A DNA stretch of 64,000 nucleotides, taken from positions 248,001-312,000 of the forward strand of contig NZ_AKGD01000001.1 of assembly GCF_000271305.1 (NCBI RefSeq), written 5' to 3'. This document shows, piece after piece, positions 44,395 through 53,521 of the stretch. The stretch's first letter is position 1; every line of letters starts with the position of its first letter. The notes under the pieces were generated by a model. The model made no database searches and had not been told where the DNA came from. It was given only the letters and a program-made list of their open reading frames with translations. Source of the DNA: Hydrocarboniphaga effusa AP103 (GTDB lineage Bacteria; Pseudomonadota; Gammaproteobacteria; Nevskiales; Nevskiaceae). A program made the translations under genes and the position numbers.

Positions 44395-45372
44395 ATGACC
44401 TCTTCGGACATGGCGATCCACATGAGCCCCCATACTTCGTCGTGCGCTTCATCGCGATCGAGTGCCGTCCTGCGCGCCGTGCTGCTGTGCCTGGCCTGGT
44501 TCGCGCAACCGGTCGCCGGTAATGAGCAAGGTGCCGAGGTCGACGAAGACCGAAGCGCTGTCGCCGCGAGCGCCGATACCACCGCGCAAAATCGCTATTG
44601 GGGCCAGCCGACCACGGATGGGCGCTATCGCGTGTCGACGCGCTTTCGAAATTTCGACGGGCAAACCATCGCGCTCGGCTTCGATCTCGCGACTGCCGAA
44701 AGCCGCCGCTCGCTGAGCGAGTTCGGCGTCGACGATCGCGAACTCGATGCGCTGATGCGACTCTGCCGCCAGGCCATGGCTTGCGATCAGGCCACCTACG
44801 ACGGCTACACCACGCGCTACTACCGCGAGCATGCACTGCGCCTCACGGCCGATCCGGGGCGCGCCTCGCGGCTGTCGGTCGACGTACCGGCCGTGGTGCT
44901 GCGCAACCGCTCGCGCGTGCGTCCGCTGACCGATGCACTGCGCCGCGCCGCGGCCGAGCGGGGCCAGAACGGCGACTGGATGATCAAGACCGCGATGACG
45001 CTCGTGCAGACCGCACTGCCGTACAAGAAGCCCGTCGCACAACTCGAAGGGCGCTCGCTGCTGGGCTTCTATCCGCCGGCGTTCGCGCTCGAACGCGGCT
45101 ACGGCGACTGCGATACCAAATCCGCCCTGCTCGCGGCGATGCTGCTCGACCTCGGCGAACGTCGCGTCGTCGGCCTGCACGTTCCGGGGCACTACCTGCT
45201 CGGCCTCGATCGCCGGCCCGAAGCGGACGAGGCCTTCATCACCCATCAGGGCCGCCCGTTCGTGCTCGTCGAAGCGGCCGGGCCGGCCATGCGCGGCCTC
45301 GGCGACGTGTCCATGCGCACGCGCGGCGCGCTCGCCCGCAACGACGGGCTGCGTGTCGATCCGATGTTCTGA
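44395..45372 (+). CDS. Exported protein with a transglutaminase-like core
   Basis: The product is 325 residues from the first ATG, with a signal-like segment AVLRAVLLCLAWFAQPVAG at about 24-42. The N-terminal 24 residues would be long for a signal peptide, so the true start may be the ATG at 44410 or 44422. The second half has FALERGYGDCDTKSALLAAMLLDLGE, which resembles the cysteine loop of transglutaminase-like proteins, followed by HVPGHYLLGLDR, where a histidine suits the catalytic position. The two cysteines LCRQAMACDQ earlier may form a disulfide. Function is unknown. It precedes a DUF3016 gene by about 80 bp. Confidence 0.75.
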   Translation: MTSSDMAIHMSPHTSSCASSRSSAVLRAVLLCLAWFAQPVAGNEQGAEVDEDRSAVAASADTTAQNRYWGQPTTDGRYRVSTRFRNFDGQTIALGFDLATAESRRSLSEFGVDDRELDALMRLCRQAMACDQATYDGYTTRYYREHALRLTADPGRASRLSVDVPAVVLRNRSRVRPLTDALRRAAAERGQNGDWMIKTAMTLVQTALPYKKPVAQLEGRSLLGFYPPAFALERGYGDCDTKSALLAAMLLDLGERRVVGLHVPGHYLLGLDRRPEADEAFITHQGRPFVLVEAAGPAMRGLGDVSMRTRGALARNDGLRVDPMF

Positions 45373-45453
45373 GCCGGAAACCTCCTCACGGCGAAGCGGT
45401 CCAAGATCGGTACGATCGTTGCCGATCGGCCTATGTGGCTTCGGAGGTTTCCC

Positions 45454-46002
45454 ATGCGTACCCTGCTTCCCTTGATGTCCCTGACCGGCGCCCTGCTGGC
45501 GCTGCCGGCCCATGCCCAGCCGCAGAGCGCATCCGCGCCTGCAGCGGAGCCCCGGGTGGCGGTGAGCTTCGTCAAGCCCGAAAAGTTCACCGATGCGACG
45601 CTGCAGAACCGGTTCCAGTCCTACGAGCGCGTGACGAAGGAACTCTCCGACTACCTCGTCGGCTTGGGCCAGCGTTATCTGCCGGCGAACCAGAGGCTGG
45701 AGATAAAAGTCACCGACATCGACCTCGCGGGCCGCTACGAGCCCTGGCGCAACTACAACCCGGACGTGCGCTACATGGTCGACGTGACCTGGCCGAGCGT
45801 GAGCCTGCAGTACCGCCTGCTCGAAGACGGCCATGAGATCGCCCACGGCGAGCAGCGCGTCGCCGACATGAACTATCTGCGTCGCCCGGCCGCCCGCGCG
45901 AACAACGATTCGCTGCGCTACGAAAAGGCCATGCTCGACGATTGGTTCCGCGGCCAGTTCGACGCGCAGTCCAAGCACTCGGTCGCGGCTCGCAAGCCGT
46001 AA
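45454..46002 (+). CDS. DUF3016 periplasmic protein
   Basis: The 182-residue product has a signal peptide ending LPAHAQ and then the DUF3016 pattern: VSFVKPEKFTDA near the start, LEIKVTDIDLAGRYEPW in the middle and ARANNDSLRYEKAMLDDWFRGQF at the end. The function of this family is unknown; it is common in xanthomonads. The start at 45454 has a good aggt ribosome site and removes an unsignal-like extension of seven residues. It precedes the polyprenyl synthase gene by 142 bp. Confidence 0.88.
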   Translation: MRTLLPLMSLTGALLALPAHAQPQSASAPAAEPRVAVSFVKPEKFTDATLQNRFQSYERVTKELSDYLVGLGQRYLPANQRLEIKVTDIDLAGRYEPWRNYNPDVRYMVDVTWPSVSLQYRLLEDGHEIAHGEQRVADMNYLRRPAARANNDSLRYEKAMLDDWFRGQFDAQSKHSVAARKP

Positions 46003-46144
46003 CCCTCGCCCAGACTTCGGCGGCGCCGGCTCGAAGACCGCTAAACGGGCGGGATAACGGCATGGAAGGTCGGCCGCAGCATCGTCCGGATTGACCCTGG
46101 GTGCCGCGAGCCCCTAGCATTTTGGTCCTTCGCAAGCCCGCCCT

Positions 46145-47113
46145 ATGGACCTCAAGACCCTTCTCGCCCCCATTGCCGACGACATGCTCGGCATGGACCG
46201 CATCATCCGTGCGCGCTTAGCGTCCGAAGTCGCCCTCATCAACGAGATCGGGGCTTACATCGTCGGAGCCGGCGGCAAACGGCTGCGCCCTGCCCTGTTG
46301 CTGATGTCCGCGCGTGCGCTGGGCTGCAGGACCGAGGAGCCGCAGTTGCTCGCGGCGGTCATGGAGTTCATCCATACCGCGACGCTATTGCATGACGACG
46401 TGGTCGATCATTCCGAGCTGCGCCGGGGTCGCAAGACCGCGAATGCGTCCTGGGGCAACGCCGCAGCGGTGCTCGCTGGCGATTTTCTGTACTCGCGCAG
46501 CTTTCAGATGATGGTCGATTCTGGCCGCATGCCGGTCATGCGACTGATGGCCGATACCACCAACGCGATCGCCGAAGGCGAAGTGCTGCAGCTTCTGAAT
46601 GCCGGCGATCCCGATGTCGACCAGGCGCGTTACATGCGCGTGATCGAACTCAAGACCGCAGTACTGTTCCGTGCCGCGAGCCAGGCCGGCGCGCTCTGCG
46701 CCGACGCCACGCCTGCGCTGATCGAAGCGCTCGGCCGTTACGGTCATGATCTCGGCATCGCGTTTCAGCTGATCGACGACGTGCTCGATTACACCGCCGA
46801 TCCCGAAGTCAGCGGCAAAGCAGTCGGCAACGATCTCGCCGAAGGCAAGCCCACGCTACCGCTGATTCACGCCATGCGCGTGGGCTCGGCCGAGCAATCC
46901 GCGCTCATCCGCGAAGCGCTCACGGGCGGCAAGGTGGGACTTCTGAATGAAGTGCTGAAAATCGTTGAAGCCACCCAAGCAATCCCGTACACTCGCGCGC
47001 TCGCCGGGGCCTACTCGGTTTCGGCGGCAGCGGCGCTAGACGATCTTCCCGACTCGTCATACAAAAAAGCGTTGCTGGATCTGACTCAGTTCGCGCTCTC
47101 CAGAGCCAGCTGA
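46145..47113 (+). CDS. ispB: Octaprenyl/polyprenyl diphosphate synthase
   Basis: The 322-residue enzyme makes the long isoprenoid side chain of quinones. It has the two aspartate-rich motifs LLHDDVVDHSELRRG and FQLIDDVLDYTAD, with GGKRLRPALLLMSA near the start and the ELKTA lysine motif. Length and order match IspB. The tRNA-Pro gene begins 12 bp after its stop, so read-through is likely, followed by the island. Confidence 0.95.
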   Translation: MDLKTLLAPIADDMLGMDRIIRARLASEVALINEIGAYIVGAGGKRLRPALLLMSARALGCRTEEPQLLAAVMEFIHTATLLHDDVVDHSELRRGRKTANASWGNAAAVLAGDFLYSRSFQMMVDSGRMPVMRLMADTTNAIAEGEVLQLLNAGDPDVDQARYMRVIELKTAVLFRAASQAGALCADATPALIEALGRYGHDLGIAFQLIDDVLDYTADPEVSGKAVGNDLAEGKPTLPLIHAMRVGSAEQSALIREALTGGKVGLLNEVLKIVEATQAIPYTRALAGAYSVSAAAALDDLPDSSYKKALLDLTQFALSRAS

Positions 47114-47124
47114 GAAAGACAAAT

Positions 47125-47201
47125 CGGGGCGTAGCTCAGCTTGGTAGAGCGCTTGCTTCGGGAGCAAGAGGTCGCAGGTTCAAATCCTGTCGCCCCGACC
47201 A
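47125..47201 (+). tRNA. tRNA-Pro(CGG), integration site of the genomic island
   Basis: A full cloverleaf is readable. The acceptor strands cggggcg and cgccccg pair, the D arm is gctcagcttggtagagc, the anticodon arm cttgcttcgggagcaag has anticodon CGG, the T arm is caggttcaaatcctg, and CCA is encoded. The last 19 bases of the tRNA plus the next base (47183-47202) are repeated at 55337-55356. Confidence 0.97.
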
Positions 47202-47202
47202 A
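47183..47202 (+). repeat. Left attachment-site core, tRNA-Pro 3' end
   Basis: This is the left copy of the 20-bp direct repeat aatcctgtcgccccgaccaa. It lies within the tRNA from the T-stem to CCA, plus one base. Tyrosine recombinases commonly target such tRNA 3' ends and restore the gene on integration. Confidence 0.85.
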
Positions 47203-47242
47203 TGATAAGGGGCAGTTTAGGCGCTTATCGAAGTCAACATGA

Positions 47243-47264
47243 AACCGCCGCAAGGCGGTTTTTT
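47243..47264 (+). terminator. Intrinsic terminator after tRNA-Pro (island side)
   Basis: The stem aaccgcc/ggcggtt with loop gcaa is followed by tttt, about 40 bp past the tRNA. It would stop transcription from ispB-tRNA-Pro into the island. Confidence 0.85.
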
Positions 47265-47392
47265 ATTGTCTGTCGCGTTGGAACAAGATCCGGAGCAATG
47301 TTCATTGGACGTTGGCGTGGGATTCCAGCCAACTGAGAGGCTTTGCCAAACAACGCCTTCTCGAGATGTTCGTTCCGGGCGTTCCGAAGCGG

Positions 47393-47432
47393 CGATGCTG
47401 CGCCGGCGGACGTGTCCGCCGGCGCAGCATCG
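47393..47432 (-). terminator. Long hairpin downstream of the Rieske gene
   Basis: A perfect 18-bp stem pairs cgatgctgcgccggcgga (47393-47410) with tccgccggcgcagcatcg (47415-47432) around loop cgtg. It is just past the stop of the oxygenase gene on the minus strand. There is no T-run, so it may be a stabiliser or a rho-type end. Confidence 0.65.
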
Positions 47433-47439
47433 GTCCAGC

Positions 47440-48519
47440 TCACGCGACACTGGATGCTTGAGGCTCGGCGCTCGAAGCGGCTCGCTCGGCTTCGATCATC
47501 CGCTTCAGGATGCGGCGGACGCGGACGGGGCCTCCATCGGAGCTGATCAGGACCGGGTTCAGGCTGAAGAGGTCCGACGTGCCCATCCGCTTCTGCACGG
47601 CATCGAGGACCGGGCCGTCCTCGTTGACGAATGCGTCGTGCATGCCGGTGATCTTCATGCGGTTGTACTCGGCGTCTTCTTCGAAGTGGTTGCGGCGCGT
47701 GGCGAAGAAGTAATGCGTGGTGCTGTCCGTTTCCGGCGTGCACGTATGCAAATCGTACTGGCTAGTGCAGGCATCGTGGGTCAGAGGGGCGCCCGAATCC
47801 TGCGTAGCGCCGATCGTCAGCTGGATGTGGGTCGGTGCGCGCCAGGCGACCCTCACAAAATGCCGGGCGCTGGCGCCGGGTTCCGGCAGGAACGCGTTGA
47901 AGATCATGATGGGGGGCGTCTGTTCCCACTGCCAGTGCACGCTGATCTCGCCGTCCGCTTCCTGCAGTTTTGGAATCTTCGGCGAGAGCTGCCCGCGGGT
48001 GGAGATGATCTCGCCGTGGAGGTGATCGACGTGCGACAGGTCCATGACATTGTCGGTGATCAGCTCGTAATGGCATGGGCGGCGCATGTAGGTATGTGCG
48101 ACGCCGTTCGGATGGCCGCGATCGATCGGACCGTAGTCGGGAAGCGCTGAAGCATCGGCCGGTACCTCGCCCATCCAAATCCAGATGAAGCCGTAACGCT
48201 CGATCAGGGGAAAGGTGCGGACCTTCGCCGCCGCGGGAATGGCGCCATTGCCGTGCGGATTGTGGACGCACTGCCCCGCGGTATTGAACCGCAAGCCGTG
48301 GTACGGGCAAACCACGTTGTCGCCGTCGCGATGTCCCATCGACAGCGGCGAGAAGCGGTGCGGACAGCGGTCGTGCAGCGCGACGGCTGCGCCGTCGCGC
48401 TGGCGATACATCACCACCGGCGTGTCGAGCAGGGTTCGCGCGAACAGCTTCTCGCTTTCCAGTTCGCTCGACAGCGCGGCGACATACCAGGTGTTGAGCA
48501 AGTATTTTCCGTTGTACAT
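47440..48519 (-). CDS. Rieske non-heme iron oxygenase, VanA/TsaM-like
   Basis: The 359-residue protein has a Rieske [2Fe-2S] site in CPHRFSPLSMG and CPYHGLRFNTAGQCVHNP. The catalytic iron site lies in NVMDLSHVDHLHG, where two histidines and an aspartate can bind iron. The layout matches single-component-type oxygenases that remove methyl groups or hydroxylate, such as VanA, DdmC and TsaM, acting with a VanB-type reductase. That reductase is the upstream gene. The substrate is unknown: the active-site part beyond residue 190 differs from the vanillate enzymes in wording, so another aromatic or an ether is possible. ATG 48519 has a gaggaga site. It lies in the tRNA-Pro island. Confidence 0.92.
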   Translation of the reverse strand: MYNGKYLLNTWYVAALSSELESEKLFARTLLDTPVVMYRQRDGAAVALHDRCPHRFSPLSMGHRDGDNVVCPYHGLRFNTAGQCVHNPHGNGAIPAAAKVRTFPLIERYGFIWIWMGEVPADASALPDYGPIDRGHPNGVAHTYMRRPCHYELITDNVMDLSHVDHLHGEIISTRGQLSPKIPKLQEADGEISVHWQWEQTPPIMIFNAFLPEPGASARHFVRVAWRAPTHIQLTIGATQDSGAPLTHDACTSQYDLHTCTPETDSTTHYFFATRRNHFEEDAEYNRMKITGMHDAFVNEDGPVLDAVQKRMGTSDLFSLNPVLISSDGGPVRVRRILKRMIEAERAASSAEPQASSVA

Positions 48520-48597
48520 GGGGTCTCCTCGAGGGGTTGCGGCTTCTGGTGCTGATCCACGGGCGCCGCCGGCGTGCGCGCCGCGCAAGAAAATCGC

Positions 48598-49569
48598 TTA
48601 CAGGTCGACGACCAGCCGGGCGCTTCGGGCGCGAGAACAACAGGGCATGAACCGGTCATTGCAGGCGCGCTCGTCCTCGGTCAGGAACACGTCCCGGTGC
48701 TCCGGCTGCCCCTCCAGCACGCGCGTGATGCAGGTTCCGCAGATGCCCTGCTCGCAGGAGACCGGCACTTGCACGCCCGCTTCTCTCAAGACATCGAGAA
48801 CCGACTGTTCCGTGGCGACCCGCAAGGTGCGGCCGGAGCGCGCCAGCACCAGCTGGAATGCGTCGCCAGCGCGATCTCTAACGTCAGCAGAAAACCGCTC
48901 TGCGTGAATATTTGATTCCGGCCAGCCGGCGGCTCTGGCGCGGCCAATGACGTGGTCCATGAAGCCACCGGGTCCGCAGACATAGAGGTCCAGATCTTTC
49001 GCGGGCGATGCCAGCAGCGCATCGGTATCCAGGCGGCCGTCCTGCGGGGCGTCGTCATAGTAGAAGCGGACGCGATCGGCGTAGGCCGCGCTTCCTAGGC
49101 GGTCACGGTAGGCGGCGCGGCTGGCCGAGCGGCAGCAATAGTGCAGCTCGAAAGCTTTGCCGGCGGCGTGCAGCGTGTCCGCCATCGAAATGATCGGCGT
49201 GATCCCGATGCCTCCAGCGACCAGCAGGCTTCGCCGCGCCCCGGCAACCAGACGGAACAGATTGCGCGGGGCGCCGATCGTCAGGACCTCGCCTTCACGC
49301 AAGTCCTCGTGCACGCAGATCGATCCACCCCGGCCGCCCGGATCGAGCAGCACGCCGAGCTCGTAGGTGCGCCCGGTCGGGGCGTTGCTGAGCGAGTACT
49401 GCCTGACCAGGCCGTTCGGCAGGTGCAGATCGATATGGGCGCCGGCATCGGCGACCGCCAGCGGCTCGCCGTCAATGCGTTCCAGTGTGAGTCCCAGGAT
49501 GCCGTCAGCCAGCATCCGGCGCCTGATGATGCGCGCCTGCGTGGTCGCGGCGATCGGTGAATCCGACAT
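48598..49569 (-). CDS. VanB-like oxygenase reductase (FMN/NAD and plant-type ferredoxin)
   Basis: The 323-residue product has a flavin/NAD-binding module with [20 protein letters not shown] and [30 protein letters not shown], then a C-terminal plant-type [2Fe-2S] domain with [13 protein letters not shown] and a fourth cysteine in FMPCCSRA. It carries electrons from NAD(P)H to the adjacent Rieske oxygenase. It is first in the operon, with an exceptional aggaggagagg ribosome site. Upstream on the same strand is a likely sigma-54 promoter (49620-49635). Confidence 0.94.
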   Translation of the reverse strand: MSDSPIAATTQARIIRRRMLADGILGLTLERIDGEPLAVADAGAHIDLHLPNGLVRQYSLSNAPTGRTYELGVLLDPGGRGGSICVHEDLREGEVLTIGAPRNLFRLVAGARRSLLVAGGIGITPIISMADTLHAAGKAFELHYCCRSASRAAYRDRLGSAAYADRVRFYYDDAPQDGRLDTDALLASPAKDLDLYVCGPGGFMDHVIGRARAAGWPESNIHAERFSADVRDRAGDAFQLVLARSGRTLRVATEQSVLDVLREAGVQVPVSCEQGICGTCITRVLEGQPEHRDVFLTEDERACNDRFMPCCSRARSARLVVDL

Positions 49570-49619
49570 CCTCTCCTCCTGCTGTCATGGCGCCATCGAT
49601 GAGCGCCTGCCGGAGAGAT

Positions 49620-49635
49620 AGCAAGAGCGAGACCA
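49620..49635 (-). promoter_or_regulatory. Candidate sigma-54 promoter for the oxygenase operon
   Basis: On the minus strand the sequence tggtctcgctcttgct places GG and GC exactly 10 bases apart, and TTGCT matches the -12 consensus well. The start would be about 49609, leaving a 40-base leader before the reductase gene. A sigma-54-dependent activator is encoded divergently, which makes this match far more credible than a random GG-N10-GC. Confidence 0.65.
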
Positions 49636-49721
49636 CCTCACCGTCTTCGTTTATAACTCTTATAAAACAATAAATTAGATTGTCTTTCTCGATGGCCGTG
49701 CGGCGTGCTCCTGAAAAGATC

Positions 49722-49758
49722 GTCTGAAATCAGAAACAATGACTTTTTGATATCAGAC
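49722..49758. promoter_or_regulatory. Candidate upstream activator sites
   Basis: Two palindromic half-elements, ctgaaatcag (49724-49733) and ttgatatcag (49748-49757), are 24 bp apart centre to centre. They also form a gtctga/tcagac wide inverted repeat (49722-49727, 49753-49758). They lie about 119 and 143 bp upstream of the predicted start of the oxygenase operon, the usual place for XylR-type activator sites. They also lie 32-68 bp before the activator start codon, so autoregulation is possible. The DNA between sites and promoter is A/T-rich and could bend. Confidence 0.5.
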
Positions 49759-49789
49759 AATTTTTTGAAACCAAGGAACTACGCGCGCC

Positions 49790-51526
49790 ATGGAAAAGAA
49801 GATCCCCTGCCATCGGCGGGGCACCGATGTCCCCGCTCTGAAACTCGTCGCTGCGACGGTCGACGACGCCGCGCTGGCCGAGCATCTGCGTTTCGATCCG
49901 GATCGGGGCGAGATTCTCCTGTTCGATCAGCGGATGCTGTTGATGCATGGCTATTCGCTGGCGACCCTGCGGCATGAACTGATCGAACGGCTGGGGCTCG
50001 ACAAGACGCGGGAGCTGTTCATGCGCCTCGGCTATCAGCAGGGCGTGGAGGATTCCAAAGGGCTTCGCCGTCAGGGCGGCGCCGGCGTGCCGGAGGCCAT
50101 GAAGCTGGGGCCGCGACTGCGCGAGATCGAGGGTTTCGTACGCAACCGCGTGGTCGAGCGCATGCAATACGACACCGAGTCCGGCGGCTTCTGGGGCGAC
50201 TACCACTGGCAACACTCGTGGGAGGCCGAAACTCACCTGCAGCACTTCGGCATCAGTGGCGTCCCTGCCTGCTGGATGATGGCCGGCTATGCCTGCGGTT
50301 ACACCACGGCCATGATGGGCCGTCCGGTCATCTGGCGTGAGATCGAATGCGTCGCGATGGGCCACGCCTGCTGTCGCGTCATCGGTCAGCCGGTAGAGGA
50401 GTGCGACGACGCCGACGATCTGCTGAGCTTCATGCGGGTCGAAGAGTTCGTCACGGTCCCGCGTCACCGGGAGCCGGACGAGCAGGGACGCGGCAAGGCT
50501 CCGGCCGGATCGGCGCTTCCGGACCTGGTCGGTGCTTCGGCCGGCTTCAATGCGGTCGCCTGGCGGCTCAAACGCGTGGCGCAAACCGATGCGACCGTGC
50601 TGTTCACGGGAGAGAGCGGTGTCGGCAAGGAACGTTTCGCGCGCGCGCTGCACGCGATCGGGCCGCGCGCGTCGAAACCGTTCGTGTCGATCAATTGCGC
50701 GGCGCTGCCTCAGGAGCTTGTCGAAGCTGAGCTGTTCGGCGTCGAGCGGGGCGCCTTCACCGGCGCCAGCACGTCCCGCCCCGGGCGCTTCGAGCGGGCC
50801 GACGGTGGCACGCTGCTGCTCGACGAGATCGGCAGCCTGCCGATGCTGGCCCAGGGCAAGCTGCTGCGCGTCCTGCAGGAGGGCGAGATCGAGCGGGTCG
50901 GCGGCACGCAGATGCGCAAGCTTGACGTGCGCGTGGTCGCGGCAGCGAATCACAACCTACGCGAGGAGGTTCGCGCCGGGCGCTTCCGTGAAGATCTGTT
51001 CTTCCGGCTCAACGTGTTTCCGATCGACATCCCGCCGCTCCGGGATCGGCGCGACGATATACCGCTGCTGGTGAATGTCTTTCTGAACCGCTATGCGCGG
51101 CGCTTCAACAAGCACATTACGGGCGTCACGCGCGCCGCCAGCGAGGCGCTGTGGGCGTACAGCTGGCCCGGCAATGTTCGCGAACTCGAGAACATGGTCG
51201 AACGCGCCATCATTCTCGCCGACGATGGTGCCGGCATCGATGTCCAGCATCTGTTCTCCGGAGGCGAAGTGCTGCCAGGCCGCCCCTTCGAATCCGCCGC
51301 CAGGTCGGCGGAACCGTCACCGCCCGCGGCCGACACGGCGGACGAGGCGCTGCTGCTGGAGCGGCTGCTCCGGCGCGCAGGCTCTCTGGACGCGGTGGAA
51401 ACGCTGCTTTTGCAGCACGCGCTCGATACATGCCGCGGCAATGCCTCGGCTGCGGCGCGCATGCTGAAGCTCGGGCGCGGGCAGTTCGAATACCGCTGGC
51501 GCAAAAGAAGGCCATCCGGCGGGTGA
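49790..51526 (+). CDS. XylR/DmpR-type sigma-54-dependent aromatic-responsive activator
   Basis: The 578-residue regulator has an XylR-N effector domain (about 30-120, [19 protein letters not shown]), a V4R domain (about 130-210, with [34 protein letters not shown]) and an AAA+ core with [25 protein letters not shown] and [14 protein letters not shown]-terminal Fis-type helix-turn-helix ends [14 protein letters not shown]. In this family the N-terminal part binds aromatic effectors directly and relieves inhibition of the ATPase. The intact GAFTGA loop indicates a working sigma-54 activator. It is divergent from the oxygenase genes and upstream of the DUF1302 gene on its own strand. Confidence 0.95.
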   Translation: MEKKIPCHRRGTDVPALKLVAATVDDAALAEHLRFDPDRGEILLFDQRMLLMHGYSLATLRHELIERLGLDKTRELFMRLGYQQGVEDSKGLRRQGGAGVPEAMKLGPRLREIEGFVRNRVVERMQYDTESGGFWGDYHWQHSWEAETHLQHFGISGVPACWMMAGYACGYTTAMMGRPVIWREIECVAMGHACCRVIGQPVEECDDADDLLSFMRVEEFVTVPRHREPDEQGRGKAPAGSALPDLVGASAGFNAVAWRLKRVAQTDATVLFTGESGVGKERFARALHAIGPRASKPFVSINCAALPQELVEAELFGVERGAFTGASTSRPGRFERADGGTLLLDEIGSLPMLAQGKLLRVLQEGEIERVGGTQMRKLDVRVVAAANHNLREEVRAGRFREDLFFRLNVFPIDIPPLRDRRDDIPLLVNVFLNRYARRFNKHITGVTRAASEALWAYSWPGNVRELENMVERAIILADDGAGIDVQHLFSGGEVLPGRPFESAARSAEPSPPAADTADEALLLERLLRRAGSLDAVETLLLQHALDTCRGNASAAARMLKLGRGQFEYRWRKRRPSGG

Positions 51527-51836
51527 CGCGTGCGTCGCCACGCCGCGGTCGCATGCGCGACGCACAGGCATTGAAGCGCTGACGGCTTCGGCCGGGGCGC
51601 ACGAAGGGCGGGAAGTGCGCCAGCGCGCTGACCGGTTCTGCCCCCCGGCGTCACACCGGCAAGCGGCGCTCGGGGAGTTCGCGCCCGTCCCGGCGCGGAC
51701 GCAGCGATACCTGATCGGTATCTGTTACGCCATCAAATGGTATTGGACGGTATTTCTATGCCTTATTAGTGTCGCCGCCAGTCGCCCGGTCCGACCCGGC
51801 GGCAGACCAAAAATAGAAAGATGCGGAGGAGGAGTC
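51527..51836. other. Gap between activator and DUF1302 gene
   Basis: There is no gene in these 310 bases. The part near 51700-51770 holds a perfect operator-like palindrome (51706-51722) and several ggtat words. A weak GG-N10-GC match (51717-51730) overlaps the palindrome, but its -12 half is poor. A strong gcggaggaggag ribosome site ends the gap. Confidence 0.55.
51706..51722. promoter_or_regulatory. Operator-like palindrome upstream of the DUF1302 gene
   Basis: The sequence gatacctgatcggtatc has perfect 6-bp arms around a 5-bp spacer. It lies 115 bp upstream of the DUF1302 start codon. It could bind the XylR-type activator, a repressor from elsewhere, or another factor; it does not share its core with the candidate activator sites at 49722-49758. 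Confidence 0.4.
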
Positions 51837-53489
51837 ATGAGATTGCGCTCAACCGGGTGCATGGCGCGTGTTGCGATCGCGGCGATGTGTGTCGCCGCTT
51901 TGACGGCAAGCGGCGTGGCGGTGGCATTCGACATCGACATTGGCTCTCAGGATGCGCGCCTGTCCTGGGACAACAACGTGAAGTACAGCGCCGCATGGCG
52001 CCTCCACGATCCCACCACCACCGTCGCCGGCGATCCGACGACGGCGCAGGTCAACACCAATGACGGCGATCTGAACTTCGATAAAGGCCTGATCTCGAAT
52101 CGACTCGATCTACTCAGCGCGATCGACTTCCGCTACCGGAAGATGTACGGCATGCGCCTCAGTGGTCAGGCCTGGTACGACACGGTCTATCACAGCGACA
52201 CCGACAATCCGGGCAATCAGGGCATCAACCAGATATCCAGCCCCGCTGACGAGTTCGTCAACGACACCGAAAAACTTCATGGCGGCAGGGCCGAGCTGAT
52301 GGACGCGTTCGTCTACGGCAACTTCGTCATGGGCGACAAGCGGCTCAACGTCAAAGGCGGTCGCTTCACGCAGCTCTACGGCGAAAGCCTGTTTTTCGGC
52401 TCAAACGCCGTCGCGGCGGCGCAGACGCCGCTTGATCTGACGAAGGCCCTGTCCGTCCCCAACGCGCAGTTCAAGGAGGTTGCACGCCCGGCCGGACAGG
52501 TCAGCGCGCAGCTGCAGCTGAACGCCCGACTGACGCTCGGCGCGTACTACCAGCTGGAATGGCGAAAGACCCGTCTGCCCGGCGCAGGCAGCTACTGGAG
52601 CTTCTCCGACTTCGCGGATAAGGGCGGCGAACGCCTGCTGCTCGGCCCGGACCTGTGGGTGCACCGCGGCGACGACATGCAGGCCAAGGACTCCGGGCAG
52701 GGCGGCATGCAGCTGCGTCTCAAGGCTGGCGACAGCGAGTACGGTCTCTACGCGGCGATCTTCCACGACAAGATGCCGCAGTTCTATGCCCGCCCGGGCG
52801 TCAACGCGGTCAGTGCAAACGACATCGGCGACTACCTGCTTGTCTACGGCGAGGACATCCGCCTCTTCGGCGCGTCCGTCAGCACGCTGATCGGCGAGAC
52901 CAATGTGGCGGCTGAAGTCTCGTACCGCGACAACATGCCGCTCGCTGCAACCGGCGCAACGGCGATCGTCGGCCCCGATGCGGACAACAACCGCCATCCC
53001 GCCTATCCCGTCGGCAGGACGCTACACCTGAACGCTTCGGCGATCAGCGTCCTCGGCGAGAGCCCCATATGGGACGGCGCATCGTTCATCGGAGAGTTCG
53101 CGTTCAATCGCGTGGTCTCGCATACCGACAACAAAGACGCGGTCGATCCGCTCGCGACACGCAACGCGAGCGCGGCGCAGTTGGTCTTTCAGCCGGAGTA
53201 CTTCCAGGTTCTGCCGGGCCTCGATCTGCAGCTGCCGATCGGCCTGACCTACGGCATCAGCGGCCGCTCGGCGGTCAATGGCGTGCTGTTCCCGTCCCAT
53301 CACGGCGGCACGCTCAATGTCGGCGTCAAGGGCAGCTACCGCAAGCTCTGGAGTGGCAGCGTCAATTACTCGCACTACTTCGGAGCGGATGGCGCCATCA
53401 TTCGGCCCGCTGCCGCGCCGGCCCTCTCTTACAACAACTTCTATGGCGACCGCGACTACATCTCGGTCTCGATCGAGCGCGCGTTCTGA
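51837..53489 (+). CDS. DUF1302 outer-membrane beta-barrel-like protein
   Basis: The 550-residue protein has a signal peptide (ATG 51837, VAIAAMCVAALTASGVAVA) and then the DUF1302 pattern: FDIDIGSQDARLSWDNNVKYSAAWRL, GDLNFDKGLISNRLDLLS, VKGGRFTQLYGESLFF and the closing YGDRDYISVSIERAF. Alternating strands and the aromatic end suit an outer-membrane barrel. DUF1302 genes usually stand next to DUF1329 genes in hydrophobic-substrate catabolic clusters of Pseudomonas-like bacteria. Uptake of a hydrophobic compound is a likely but unproven role. A superb ggaggagg ribosome site lies upstream. Confidence 0.92.
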   Translation: MRLRSTGCMARVAIAAMCVAALTASGVAVAFDIDIGSQDARLSWDNNVKYSAAWRLHDPTTTVAGDPTTAQVNTNDGDLNFDKGLISNRLDLLSAIDFRYRKMYGMRLSGQAWYDTVYHSDTDNPGNQGINQISSPADEFVNDTEKLHGGRAELMDAFVYGNFVMGDKRLNVKGGRFTQLYGESLFFGSNAVAAAQTPLDLTKALSVPNAQFKEVARPAGQVSAQLQLNARLTLGAYYQLEWRKTRLPGAGSYWSFSDFADKGGERLLLGPDLWVHRGDDMQAKDSGQGGMQLRLKAGDSEYGLYAAIFHDKMPQFYARPGVNAVSANDIGDYLLVYGEDIRLFGASVSTLIGETNVAAEVSYRDNMPLAATGATAIVGPDADNNRHPAYPVGRTLHLNASAISVLGESPIWDGASFIGEFAFNRVVSHTDNKDAVDPLATRNASAAQLVFQPEYFQVLPGLDLQLPIGLTYGISGRSAVNGVLFPSHHGGTLNVGVKGSYRKLWSGSVNYSHYFGADGAIIRPAAAPALSYNNFYGDRDYISVSIERAF

Positions 53490-53521
53490 CGACCGCAGAG
53501 GATTCTGAGGAGAACCTAAGC

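Noticed and set aside
51717..51730. Sigma-54 promoter for the DUF1302 gene
   Set aside because: GG and GC have the right spacing, but the -12 part reads TTACGC, not TTGC, and overlaps a palindrome. Too weak to call.
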